A stretch of 32,315 nt of DNA. Origin: a virus. Where the stretch lies: positions 1 to 32,315 of the IMG/VR virus record IMGVR_UViG_3300017692_000004, one strand, 5' to 3'. Both the position numbers and the translations under genes were made by a program. This document shows, piece by piece, positions 1 through 6,248 of the stretch. The number at the start of each line of letters is the position of its first letter. The first letter of the stretch is position 1. The notes beneath the pieces are model-generated. The model was given only the letters and a program-made list of their open reading frames with translations, did not search any database and was not told where the DNA came from.

Positions 1-171
1 ACAGGCCTCGTGGGGGAGTTGGTCAAGCAGGCTCGCTACATTCGGCCATATCTGAATTGGACGATTGGAGCGGAGAGCCCCGGCCACCATCCAACGATGC
101 CAAGCGCCGTCGCAGCTTTCACGACTGCATTAGACGCCCTCTCCAAAGCCAAGGACACCCGTCATGGTTGA
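1..171 (+). CDS. partial small phage protein (C-terminal 56 residues)
   Basis: The first reading frame is open from the window edge to a TGA at 169-171, so this is the C-terminal end of a gene whose start lies outside. The visible 56 residues begin TGLVGELVKQARYIRPYL and end in a basic tail SKAKDTRHG. I recognise no family. It is kept because the next gene starts at ATG 164 and overlaps it by 8 nt, the same tight packing seen in all the following plus-strand genes. A longer overlapping frame (57-665) also covers this stretch, but only its last part is used by a real gene. Confidence 0.6.
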   Translation, partial: TGLVGELVKQARYIRPYLNWTIGAESPGHHPTMPSAVAAFTTALDALSKAKDTRHG

Positions 172-370
172 GCAAGTCATACCTGACGCCGGGAAGCTGG
201 TGGAGTTGGGAAACGACCTGCGAGATATGTTTGTCGAGCGCTGGGGGTTTGGACCTCCACCTCCTGCATATGCCGTCCTTTATCGGCGTGATCTTGAGGT
301 TGTACGGTGGGCAGATGGCATTTCTGCCCGCGCATCCTCCGATACCGCTAAGAGTGAGGGGGAGGTATAA
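164..370 (+). CDS. hypothetical small phage protein, 68 aa
   Basis: A 68-residue acidic protein (starts MVEQVIPDAGKLVELG) with a short proline run (FGPPPPAYAV) in the middle. No family is recognised and no membrane segment is seen. The start is supported by an AAGGAC ribosome site 7 nt upstream and by the 8-nt overlap with the gene before it. Its last codon is followed at once by the next gene, whose ATG begins at 370. It belongs to a run of at least nine small plus-strand genes, a layout typical of early or accessory regions of phages. Function unknown. Confidence 0.65.
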   Translation: MVEQVIPDAGKLVELGNDLRDMFVERWGFGPPPPAYAVLYRRDLEVVRWADGISARASSDTAKSEGEV

Positions 371-489
371 TGCGCCTCTGTATGCTGATCGGTCACAAGT
401 GGGGCCGCTGGGATTGGTGGTTCCCGTTGTTCGAACGTCAGGCGCGCCACTGCACGCGCTGCAAGCTAAAGCAGACGAGGGATATATGA
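370..489 (+). CDS. 39-aa DUF1660-like prophage protein
   Basis: A 39-residue protein reading MRLCMLIGHKWGRWDWWF at the N-terminus and CTRCK near the C-terminus. The pattern of a leading Cys, GHKW, aromatic residues and a closing CxxC resembles the small prophage family DUF1660, which looks like a minimal metal-binding knuckle (Cys/His plus CxxC). That assignment is from memory of the family pattern. A strong ribosome site (GGGGGAGG) lies 4-5 nt before ATG 370, and the TGA at 487-489 overlaps the next ATG at 486 (ATGA). The strong Shine-Dalgarno, the overlaps on both sides and the conserved-looking cysteines make a real gene likely despite the short length. Role unknown. Confidence 0.6.
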   Translation: MRLCMLIGHKWGRWDWWFPLFERQARHCTRCKLKQTRDI

Positions 490-665
490 ACCCCGCCTAT
501 CGCATCATCCAGTCCGGCAAGACCGTCGCCCGCGTCGAAGGCCAACATGCCTTGCGCGAGATCATGCTCGCCACCCGCACCTACGCCCAGGACGGCCCGC
601 TATCCATACAGAAGCGGATCAAGCGGCACTGGCGGGGGTTTGGGGTGATGGGAGAACCGACATGA
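486..665 (+). CDS. hypothetical protein, 59 aa, basic
   Basis: A 59-residue basic protein (MNPAYRIIQSGKTVARVEGQ at the N-terminus, IQKRIKRHWRGFGVM near the end). The frame extends upstream to 57, but the upstream part overlaps two better-supported genes, so I use ATG 486, which overlaps the preceding stop as ATGA. The end overlaps the next gene in the same way at 662-665. No domain is recognised. The arginine- and lysine-rich C-terminal half could contact nucleic acid, but nothing shows this directly. Confidence 0.6.
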   Translation: MNPAYRIIQSGKTVARVEGQHALREIMLATRTYAQDGPLSIQKRIKRHWRGFGVMGEPT

Positions 666-919
666 CAGAGGATGTTGAGGCAATCGCGGGGAAGCTGAGC
701 CAGCAGGATCGAGACATTGCCTTGTCGCTGTGCGGCAACGCATGGCAAGGACAAGGTTCCGTCACGCCTGGGTTGAAGCGCATGAACGCGCTCGAACTGA
801 TCCACCTTGATGTACTAATATCGGCCACCGGCAACGTCAGGCGCTACAAGGCGAGACCGACCGAGCTGGGAACGTCTCTGCGTGCCTTCCTCGCCAGCAA
901 GGAGCAGAGCGGTGGATGA
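662..919 (+). CDS. hypothetical protein, 85 aa, HTH-like features
   Basis: An 85-residue, probably helical protein starting MTEDVEAIAGKLSQQDRDIA. The middle part (LKRMNALELIHLDVLISATG) followed by RRYKARPTELGTSLRAFL looks like a small winged-helix or helix-turn-helix fold of the kind where a target type (here Leu- and Arg-rich) is switched on or off. This reading is weak. The start is coupled to the previous stop (ATGA) and a GGGAG ribosome site lies a few bases upstream. The end overlaps the next gene by 8 nt. No specific function is proposed. Confidence 0.6.
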   Translation: MTEDVEAIAGKLSQQDRDIALSLCGNAWQGQGSVTPGLKRMNALELIHLDVLISATGNVRRYKARPTELGTSLRAFLASKEQSGG

Positions 920-1169
920 CGAAGACAACAACGATCTGGTACAGGCGGTCGCACGCTCTTTAAGCGAGACCGGCGGTGCATGCGGATGGGATCATGCGAT
1001 CGAGTGCGCGCACGCCTTGCTGCCGATCGTGATCGAAGCTGCCGCCGTTGAGGCAGACAGGTTCGTTTATGGTTATCCGCGTTTGACCAAGTGCGATGTC
1101 ACCGCTCGCGAGATTGCGGATGCGATCCGTGGCCTCAATCCCTTGCAGAACGAACCCGGAACAAGCTAA
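912..1169 (+). CDS. hypothetical protein, 85 aa, GTG start
   Basis: An 85-residue acidic protein, (V/M)DDEDNNDLVQAVARSL at its start. An upstream GTG at 882 is in frame, but the GTG at 912 has a textbook AAGGAG 7 nt upstream and gives a normal short overlap, so 912 is preferred. The middle (CAHALLPIVIEAAAVEADRF) is a hydrophobic helix too interrupted by acidic residues to be a clear membrane segment. The C-terminal part (VTAREIADAIRGLNP) looks helical. No family is recognised. The 9-nt gap to the next gene is one of the few spaces in this run. Confidence 0.6.
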   Translation: MDDEDNNDLVQAVARSLSETGGACGWDHAIECAHALLPIVIEAAAVEADRFVYGYPRLTKCDVTAREIADAIRGLNPLQNEPGTS

Positions 1170-1178
1170 TCTCCATGA

Positions 1179-1439
1179 ATGGCCCGCATCCGAGTCGACG
1201 AAGGGGCAGTCACCCGAGCCCTGAGCGTGCTAGCCGAGGCGCGTGATGCCGACATACCCATGCAGACCAAAGGCGTCGCCCTCGCGCTCTATGTGCTTCG
1301 TGGACATTGCCCCGATGACTGGCTGCGGTACTTTTGGGATGCTGCCGGTACAGACCATGACATCGGTAGAGCGCAGAGCATGCACGCGGCTTACAACGGG
1401 GTTGAGTTACGGGTGAGAGGGAAGGATAAGAAACCATGA
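1179..1439 (+). CDS. hypothetical protein, 86 aa
   Basis: An 86-residue protein starting MARIRVDEGAVTRALSVLAE. It looks like a mixed helical protein with a Trp/Tyr-rich centre (DDWLRYFWDAAG). No known domain is recognised. The start has only a weak ribosome site. An ATG four bases upstream (1175) is in another frame that soon stops, so 1179 is used. The stop overlaps the next start as ATGA at 1436-1439, which supports translational coupling and a real gene. Confidence 0.55.
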   Translation: MARIRVDEGAVTRALSVLAEARDADIPMQTKGVALALYVLRGHCPDDWLRYFWDAAGTDHDIGRAQSMHAAYNGVELRVRGKDKKP

Positions 1440-1705
1440 CCGACACACCCCTACACCGCGCCGCCCGCGCCCTCATGAAATCGCAGAGCGGTGTCGATGA
1501 CTTCGACGCGCTCGACGACGAGATGCAGGCGAGCTTGCTGGATGATGTGCGAGCGGTGTTGGAGGCGCTTAGGGAACCAAGCCCTTTGATGTTGACCTCA
1601 GCAGCTTATACGCTCGCTGGTGTCACTAAGGAGGCAAACGAAGCAAACGAGCAAGAGGCTTGGCGGATATTCCGTCGTATGATCGACGCTGCCCTATCCG
1701 AGTGA
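1436..1705 (+). CDS. hypothetical protein, 89 aa
   Basis: An 89-residue acidic, helical protein beginning MTDTPLHRAARALMKSQSG. Proteins with this kind of N-terminus (a short RAARALM helix followed by acidic stretches) are common as unassigned genes in alphaproteobacterial phages, as I recall; no function is known to me. The start is coupled to the gene before (ATGA) and has AAGGAT about 9 nt upstream. It contains no transmembrane segment. The stop at 1703-1705 overlaps a GTG start at 1702 for a very short membrane peptide. Confidence 0.6.
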   Translation: MTDTPLHRAARALMKSQSGVDDFDALDDEMQASLLDDVRAVLEALREPSPLMLTSAAYTLAGVTKEANEANEQEAWRIFRRMIDAALSE

Positions 1706-1791
1706 GACTACCCCGCGCCTACCTGCGGTTCCTTGGCGTGCTGCTGGTGGCTGCGGTGCTGATCGAGCTTGCGCGGGGGATGGTGGGCTAG
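1702..1791 (+). CDS. 29-aa single-span membrane peptide
   Basis: A 29-residue peptide starting at GTG 1702, which overlaps the previous TGA as GTGA. It begins VRLPRAYLRFLG and continues into a hydrophobic stretch (VLLVAAVLIELA) long enough for a short membrane span, with positive charges before it, predicting the N-terminus inside. The coupled start and membrane-like composition favour a real gene, but a peptide this short could be chance. It ends in TAG at 1789-1791, sharing CTAG with the stop of the opposing minus-strand gene. It sits directly next to the lysis block, so a holin-like or lysis-modulating role is possible but unproven. Confidence 0.4.
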   Translation: MRLPRAYLRFLGVLLVAAVLIELARGMVG

Positions 1792-1937
1792 ATTAGATCA
1801 TCCAGCTTGGAAGCAGCCCCACCAGTCCGCTTGTCGATCGCCTTCTTAGCCAGGCCATCCACGCCCTCTGCTATCACCGCAGCGTCCTTCTTGCCCAGGA
1901 ACAGGCCGAACACGAAGCGAAGGGGTTTGCGGATCAT
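1788..1937 (-). CDS. 49-aa basic amphipathic protein at the end of the lysis block
   Basis: A 49-residue protein, MIRKPLRFVFGLFLGKKDAA at the N-terminus, then a lysine-rich helical tail ending in SKLDDLI. The N-terminal dozen residues are amphipathic or weakly hydrophobic with basic residues on both sides, so it could lie on the inner membrane. Its ATG at 1935-1937 overlaps the stop of the two-helix membrane gene upstream (ATGA, 1934-1937). That coupling is the main evidence it is real. It is the last gene of the minus-strand block and meets the plus-strand run tail-to-tail at CTAG 1788-1791. No known family recognised. Confidence 0.55.
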   Translation of the reverse strand: MIRKPLRFVFGLFLGKKDAAVIAEGVDGLAKKAIDKRTGGAASKLDDLI

Positions 1938-2275
1938 GGCCTGATCTCCTCTGCGCGCTCTACAGCAGCGTCCGCGACCTGATCGGCAGCTTCCACCGCG
2001 CTCTTGGGTACAACGCCCCCCACAGCCGCCGTAGCAGCCTGCTCAGCGATCCTAGCACTGCTCTCGGCCATCTCGCCGCCGCTCTTGGTCGCTTGGTATG
2101 CCCAACCTACAGGACCGTTTGCCCAACCGGTAATGACGATGGCGGTGGCCAGCACCAGGAAGGCATTGTTGTCGAGTAGGCTCTTGTCGATCGCGATCAT
2201 GGCCAGCACGATCAGGACGAGGACGAAGCAGCCGGCGCCGATCCAGCCTCGCGCGTCGGGCATCTGGAACTTCAT
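1934..2275 (-). CDS. two-helix membrane protein, candidate holin
   Basis: A 113-residue protein starting MKFQMPDARGWIGAGCF. Two hydrophobic segments are visible, about residues 12-28 and 37-59, followed by a long alanine- and glutamate-rich helical tail. An in-frame ATG at 2290 exists, but ATG 2275 overlaps the endolysin stop (ATGA), so 2275 is chosen. Size, two spans, charged tail and position directly after the endolysin gene fit a class II holin-like protein, which would form lesions in the inner membrane and release the endolysin. No holin family was matched by sequence, so the call rests on topology and context. The 117-aa one-span gene on the other side of the endolysin is the competing candidate. 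Confidence 0.55.
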   Translation of the reverse strand: MKFQMPDARGWIGAGCFVLVLIVLAMIAIDKSLLDNNAFLVLATAIVITGWANGPVGWAYQATKSGGEMAESSARIAEQAATAAVGGVVPKSAVEAADQVADAAVERAEEIRP

Positions 2276-2967
2276 CCTACCACCTTCCATGCTGCAGCAA
2301 TGCGCTGATCGTAGCCCTTCTGACCCTTGCCGTTGTAGCCGCGAGCAAAGGCCAGGCAGTTTGCGGGATTGCCGTCACAGGCGTTCAGGGCATCCGTCAG
2401 GCCGTTCACGACCACGAAGCGGCAGAAGGCCTCGTAATGCGCCGCCTCGCTGCGAGACAGGCCCCACACAAACTCTGCGACGCTCGGATAGCCGAGAGCC
2501 TTCCAGTGGGCGCCCATGATCTGGAACTTGCCGAAGCTGGCGCACTCGAACGCGACGTTGAAGCCGAACAGCCCGGTCGCATCAGCCAGCTTCTCCCAGC
2601 TGTCGTTCACACCGTCCTTGTTCGCATCGACCGTGTAGCCGCCACCAGTGGGCGAGGACAGGACACCGAACGCCTTGCCGATCCGGCGGAACAGATAGTG
2701 CCGCTCGTAAAGGCAGGCGAGTAGGCCGGTGCGATCCCAACCGCTGCCGCCGCTCTCGACCTTGGCGACGGCCTTCATGGCGCGCAGGTTAAAGTCGTGG
2801 CGGTTGGCGAGGGCCTTGATCTCGTCAGGAGTGATCGACGCGGCCTGGCGGTTGCGAAAGGCCTCAATGACGGCGTTGCGGGTCTGCTTGCCCCAGCGCC
2901 CATCCTCAGCCAGGCTTACGCCGTGATTGTTCAGCCAGCGCTGCAGGTTTAGGATGCGGTCACTCAT
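2272..2967 (-). CDS. N-acetylmuramidase endolysin (DUF3380/muramidase family) with N-terminal binding domain
   Basis: A 231-residue lysis enzyme from ATG 2967 (MSDRILNLQRWLNNHG). Residues 1-55 resemble a peptidoglycan-binding helical repeat (LQRWLNNHG...DGRWGKQTRNAV). Residues 60-231 match the phage N-acetylmuramidase family (Pfam Muramidase, formerly DUF3380): the helix AVAKVESGG carries the likely catalytic Glu71, followed by CLYERHYLFRR, FGKFQIMG and ARGYNGKGQ, all typical of the family. It would cut the glycan chain of murein. The frame opens up to 3075, but that extension overlaps the upstream gene and looks like another gene read out of frame, so 2967 is used, giving an 8-nt overlap upstream. 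No signal peptide is seen, so export through a holin is expected. Confidence 0.88.
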   Translation of the reverse strand: MSDRILNLQRWLNNHGVSLAEDGRWGKQTRNAVIEAFRNRQAASITPDEIKALANRHDFNLRAMKAVAKVESGGSGWDRTGLLACLYERHYLFRRIGKAFGVLSSPTGGGYTVDANKDGVNDSWEKLADATGLFGFNVAFECASFGKFQIMGAHWKALGYPSVAEFVWGLSRSEAAHYEAFCRFVVVNGLTDALNACDGNPANCLAFARGYNGKGQKGYDQRIAAAWKVVG

Positions 2968-3313
2968 CACGTTGCACCTTCTGTGTCTCAAGCCGCCCCA
3001 TGCGCTCATCCAGCGATCGGAACTTGGCTTCCCAATTGGTGGTGTTGGACGATTGGCGTTCGTCCATGCGGGCAAGGGTGAGTTGCATTTGACTGATGCT
3101 GGTAATCATCCAGAACAGGAGGCCGGCGCACCCTACGGTCATGATCCCAGCAATGATCGCGCCCGCCCACTTCAGCGGCGCAGGCATCTTTTCTTCAGGC
3201 GACAATGGTTGCTCCCTGCGCAGGCCTTCACCCTGCACTTTGAGGATTACGGCCTCGGCGACCTGTTCGATGATGAGGCGCTTTTGCGCGGCGTCGCCCA
3301 GGCTGTCAGGCAT
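2960..3313 (-). CDS. one-span membrane protein with C-terminal coiled coil (lysis accessory)
   Basis: A 117-residue protein from ATG 3313 (MPDSLGDAAQKRLIIEQ). About 45 soluble residues are followed by one clear membrane span (AGAIIAGIMTVGCAGLLFWM) and then a charged heptad-like tail (ARMDERQSSN, FRSLDERMGRLETQ). Span and tail resemble phage lysis accessories of the haemolysin XhlA or inner-spanin type, but no specific match was made. An in-frame start at 3388 would add a proline-run extension across the G-rich tract. I prefer 3313, where GAGAG lies about 11 nt upstream, but this is not certain. It overlaps the endolysin start by 8 nt. Confidence 0.55.
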   Translation of the reverse strand: MPDSLGDAAQKRLIIEQVAEAVILKVQGEGLRREQPLSPEEKMPAPLKWAGAIIAGIMTVGCAGLLFWMITSISQMQLTLARMDERQSSNTTNWEAKFRSLDERMGRLETQKVQRDE

Positions 3314-3334
3314 CAGCTCGTTCTCTCGATCATA

Positions 3335-3356
3335 GGGCGGTGGGGGGGTGTGGGGG
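3335..3356 (+). other. G-rich tract with a G7 homopolymer between divergent genes
   Basis: The plus strand carries GGG, GG, GGGGGGG and GGGGG in 22 bases (runs at 3335-3337, 3339-3340, 3342-3348, 3352-3356). It lies in the 102-nt gap between the divergent starts at 3313 (minus) and 3416 (plus). The spacing allows a G-quadruplex if the G7 run is split. The tract lies upstream of the acetyltransferase start. Whether it acts as promoter element, slippage site or nothing is unknown. Confidence 0.35.
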
Positions 3357-3415
3357 CGTGAGCGATCTTCGGTTGTACGGTTGCGCACGCCCGCTGCTGA
3401 GCTAAGTGTGGTTCC

Positions 3416-3955
3416 ATGGGAATCCGAGACAAATTCAGGAAACTAGTTCGCGCTATGCGAGGCGCCGCTCGCCTTCGTGAAGATCCACGGCGCCTCGCAT
3501 TCTTGGCGCCTGGTGTCTCTCTCAACATCGCAAGCACAGGCAGGCTGACGCTCGGGCGAAAGGTCTCCATTGGTAAGCGTTGCGGCATCTCAGTGGGGCC
3601 AGGAGCAGTCCTCGCGATTGGCGATAGAACTGACATCCAACCAAATACTCGGATCAATGCCATGGTGGATGTTAAGATCGGATCAGATTGCGCTATATCT
3701 TGGCAAGTCGACATCCTCGATTGCGACTTCCATTCACTCATTCGTCCTGACGGCTCAGTCGCACCTAACAAAGCGCCAGTTTGCATCGGCGATCGCGTTT
3801 GGATCGGCACAGGCGTGAAGATATTGAAGGGCGTTACCATCGGCGAAGATTGCGTAGTTGCTGCCGGAGCCGTCGTTACTAAATCCTTCCCAGCACACTC
3901 CCTGATCCAAGGCGTCCCAGCAGTCCGCAAGGGCGAGGTAACGGGCTGGCGCTGA
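3416..3955 (+). CDS. hexapeptide-repeat (left-handed beta-helix) acetyltransferase, likely surface-polysaccharide O-acetyltransferase
   Basis: A 179-residue protein of the WbbJ/LacA/XAT-like acyltransferase group. A basic N-terminal helix (about residues 1-30) is followed by hexapeptide repeats from residue 40 on (LTLGRKVSIGKRCGIS, VLAIGDRTDI, VKIGSDC, VCIGDRVWIGTGVKIL, VTIGEDCVVAAGAVV). DCDFHSL holds the likely catalytic His106, and the family end motif GVPA is at 166-169. Such enzymes move acetyl from acetyl-CoA to sugar hydroxyls. It is the only plus-strand gene in this part, it is AT-richer than its neighbours, and no good ribosome site precedes ATG 3416. These are signs of a separately acquired moron. 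Because it sits beside tail enzymes, the inferred role is changing host O-antigen or capsule. It ends 4 nt before the convergent glycosidase gene. Confidence 0.85.
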   Translation: MGIRDKFRKLVRAMRGAARLREDPRRLAFLAPGVSLNIASTGRLTLGRKVSIGKRCGISVGPGAVLAIGDRTDIQPNTRINAMVDVKIGSDCAISWQVDILDCDFHSLIRPDGSVAPNKAPVCIGDRVWIGTGVKILKGVTIGEDCVVAAGAVVTKSFPAHSLIQGVPAVRKGEVTGWR

Positions 3956-3959
3956 CCCG

Positions 3960-5336
3960 TCATGTCAGGAACACGAACTTGGGTGTGCCGGTTACCGCCA
4001 GGTTCGGAGTCAAAGCGATGGACGCCCCGACATTGCTCCGAATTTCCAACGCCCCGGGGATAGGTACGGAGGCTGTCAGCACGTCATCGCACCAATACAC
4101 GCGGCCAATCCGCCCGCTGCTTGTAGTGAAGCTGGCAGAATAATATTCCTTGCCGGCCTCGACCTTCTTGCCGAAGCCCGACAGATAACCGCCGCTCAAT
4201 GCCGACACGGTGTATGCGTAAGCCGCCGCGCCGACCTTTGGCGTGGCGTGGTCGGTGCTCTCGTATAGCTTCTGCGATGCCCAGTGAAACGCATCGACTG
4301 AATAGTAGCACATGCGCTTGAAGCCAACGCACCAGTTCAAGATGAGCATTCGTGAGATGTAGTCGGCGGCCATCTGATCGGGCATCGGGTCAGGTGCGGG
4401 TGTGCCGCTATCCCCAGAGTGGAACGCGCCGGTGCTATCCCGCCACTGCCCCCATCCCCATTCTGTATTCCAAACCGGCTTTGCTATGCCGGCCGATCTC
4501 AGCAGGTTCTTGATATTGTCCGCAAACCCGATCAACCCCTCCGGGCGGGTCCAGGGAGCGGATGTGTTATAGCCATGTATTGATACTACATCGGCGTAGG
4601 CCATGCCGCCTGCTGCGATGAAGGAGTCGAGCGCCACGGCTCCAGTGTGAGAGGCAAAAACGCCATCAAGGCCTGTGAAGTTCGGCGCCACGATGATTGC
4701 TGTCGGGTCAACGGCAAGAATAGCTGCCCGCGCGAGTTGTGTTAGCTGGACGAGGCGCTCCACGGTTCCGGCATAACCTGAACCCACCCCATTCGGCCCG
4801 TATGATAGATCATTGCACTCGTTCCAGATCTCGTAAGCGGCACCAGGAAAGCCCGCGTTCTTGATCCGCGCTGCAACAGCCGCGCACCATGCTGTCCAGT
4901 CAGCGTCTAGGGTGGGAGGATGTGGATTATAGCCGACATAGAGTCCCGGCATCTGACCAGGCAGCGCTGTCGCCCAATCGGGGCCACAACCCAGGGTGTA
5001 AATCACCTTGCAATTGTTAGCCGCCGCTTGAGCTAGATAGTAATCCAACCTACCCCAAGCAAAGTTGCCTTTGGTGCGCTCGATGTTGCGCCATGAGCAC
5101 CCGTTACCATCCCACGGACGGATAGTGCCCGCGCCGAGTGCCGTTGGCCAAGGCGTCTGAATATGATTGGCGGCAGCGCTGGCGCTATAGTCACCCCATA
5201 TCGTCGTTGGGGTGAGAGACCCAGCGTGGAACCCGAAATATTCTGCCGGGATGGGGTCACCCCCACCTCCGCCCGCACCAGGAGCGCCGCCCGTAGCACC
5301 CGAGGTTCGCAACCTGAGCTTAAGAGCGCTCCCCAC
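3960..5336 (-). CDS. clan GH-A glycoside hydrolase (GH39/GH5-like), candidate virion depolymerase
   Basis: A 458-residue protein with a short N-terminal arm, a Gly-rich linker (residues 16-26) and a TIM-barrel glycosidase. YEIWNECND at 168-176 carries the expected acid/base Glu173 after Asn. VWNTEWGWG carries the expected nucleophile Glu292. IRPWDG, YTLGCGPDWA and VSIHGYN fit the other strands of clan GH-A. The family within the clan (GH39, GH5 or similar) and the substrate are not resolved. No signal peptide is seen, and the N-terminal arm plus glycine linker suggests attachment to the virion, so I infer a tail-associated enzyme cutting a host polysaccharide. GTG 5336 has AGGAA 7 nt upstream and lies just after the previous stop. 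Residues after about 385 form a small beta-rich C-terminal domain. Confidence 0.8.
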   Translation of the reverse strand: MGSALKLRLRTSGATGGAPGAGGGGGDPIPAEYFGFHAGSLTPTTIWGDYSASAAANHIQTPWPTALGAGTIRPWDGNGCSWRNIERTKGNFAWGRLDYYLAQAAANNCKVIYTLGCGPDWATALPGQMPGLYVGYNPHPPTLDADWTAWCAAVAARIKNAGFPGAAYEIWNECNDLSYGPNGVGSGYAGTVERLVQLTQLARAAILAVDPTAIIVAPNFTGLDGVFASHTGAVALDSFIAAGGMAYADVVSIHGYNTSAPWTRPEGLIGFADNIKNLLRSAGIAKPVWNTEWGWGQWRDSTGAFHSGDSGTPAPDPMPDQMAADYISRMLILNWCVGFKRMCYYSVDAFHWASQKLYESTDHATPKVGAAAYAYTVSALSGGYLSGFGKKVEAGKEYYSASFTTSSGRIGRVYWCDDVLTASVPIPGALEIRSNVGASIALTPNLAVTGTPKFVFLT

Positions 5337-5337
5337 G

Positions 5338-5871
5338 TCAGTTCCTCACGTTCAAGTTGACGCCTACGAGTCCGGTGGTGCCGCCGATCGTCCCGAAGTT
5401 GATGCCTAGTCTACAGTTAACGCCTGTTTTTATCCGCTCGAAGGACGCAACGAAGCCGGACGAACTTAAAATGGGAATTTCTGAGAGTAGAACTTTCGTG
5501 CCTATAATCGGCAGATAGACAGTTCCACCACTTAAGTCAGCCTCAAGCCAGATGAACGCACCAGATGTTTCGGGAACCCAAGTCCGATCACTACCGGGTC
5601 CGAGATACTTGGAGAGACGGAGCATAAGGAATTCGCCGGTAGGGATGAAGGGATTACCATATGCGACTCCGTTGTTTGCACTGGTCGACGGAGAACCCAC
5701 ATTTGCGTATCCGCCATTTCCACGTACCACGTTAGAAACGACAGGCACCGGAGTTGTGTCTGACCCAATCCCCGCAAGGGTTGCGCGGACCTGCTCAAGC
5801 TTCACGTCACTTGCCACGTCGAACTGCGTTCCGTCCGCCTTGGAGCCACGAAAAGGATAGCCACCAGCCAT
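5338..5871 (-). CDS. hypothetical tail-module protein, 177 aa
   Basis: A 177-residue protein (MAGGYPFRGSKADGTQFDVA at the start) rich in Gly, Ser and Thr with many short beta-type stretches (GTVYLPIIGTKVLLSEI, GINFGTIGGTTGLVGVNL). No family is recognised. The composition fits an extracellular beta-structured virion protein, and its neighbours are a glycosidase and tail proteins. ATG 5871 overlaps the previous stop (TGATG) and has GGAG 8 nt upstream. A GTG three bases earlier is also possible. The stop is 1 nt from the glycosidase GTG, so the two are probably co-translated and may act together, for example as an adaptor for the enzyme. That last point is inference. Confidence 0.6.
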   Translation of the reverse strand: MAGGYPFRGSKADGTQFDVASDVKLEQVRATLAGIGSDTTPVPVVSNVVRGNGGYANVGSPSTSANNGVAYGNPFIPTGEFLMLRLSKYLGPGSDRTWVPETSGAFIWLEADLSGGTVYLPIIGTKVLLSEIPILSSSGFVASFERIKTGVNCRLGINFGTIGGTTGLVGVNLNVRN

Positions 5872-6248
5872 CACACGATCTCCGCTGTTGCAGTGTCGGT
5901 AAGGGTCGCGCGGACCTCATAGGCGTTGTCGAAATAGGGATAGTCCTCAGCGGGACCGGTCGGGCTGTAGGAGGCCACCCCGGCGCTCACCGTGCCGTCG
6001 CGAGCGCGTGTGTCGATCGAGACTGCGCCGGTGCCGCCGAGCAGGATGCGATAGATCGCCGGCAGCTTCACCCACACGCCGTTCGTCAGCGGACCGCCAC
6101 GCACCTGCGCCGCCGCCGAACCTACGAGCCCGTCTGCTTTGACGCCGGTGCCGGCGGTCGCCTGATCCTTCGTCAGCAGACCGGACGTATCGCCCGCAGC
6201 TAGAAATTCCGCACGCTGCGCCGGCGTCATGTTCGAGAGGATGGTCAT
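5871..6248 (-). CDS. hypothetical tail-module protein, 125 aa
   Basis: A 125-residue protein starting MTILSNMTPAQRAEFLAAGD. The N-terminal 35 residues are helical (PAQRAEFLAAGDTSGLLTKD), the rest is Gly/Thr/Ala-rich with short beta strands (GVWVKLPAIYRILLGGTGAVSIDTR is split by turns). I recognise no domain. The start overlaps the upstream gene's stop as ATGA (6245-6248), and the end overlaps the downstream gene as TGATG. The position among tail genes and the composition suggest a minor structural protein. No enzyme motif is visible. Confidence 0.6.
   Translation of the reverse strand: MTILSNMTPAQRAEFLAAGDTSGLLTKDQATAGTGVKADGLVGSAAAQVRGGPLTNGVWVKLPAIYRILLGGTGAVSIDTRARDGTVSAGVASYSPTGPAEDYPYFDNAYEVRATLTDTATAEIV

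Noticed and set aside
57-485. Upstream part of the long plus frame 57-665
   Set aside because: It overlaps three better-supported frames with ribosome sites and coupled starts; only the part from ATG 486 is kept.
2968-3075. 36-residue N-terminal extension of the endolysin
   Set aside because: It lies within the upstream gene's coding region and does not resemble a signal peptide or a wall-binding domain.
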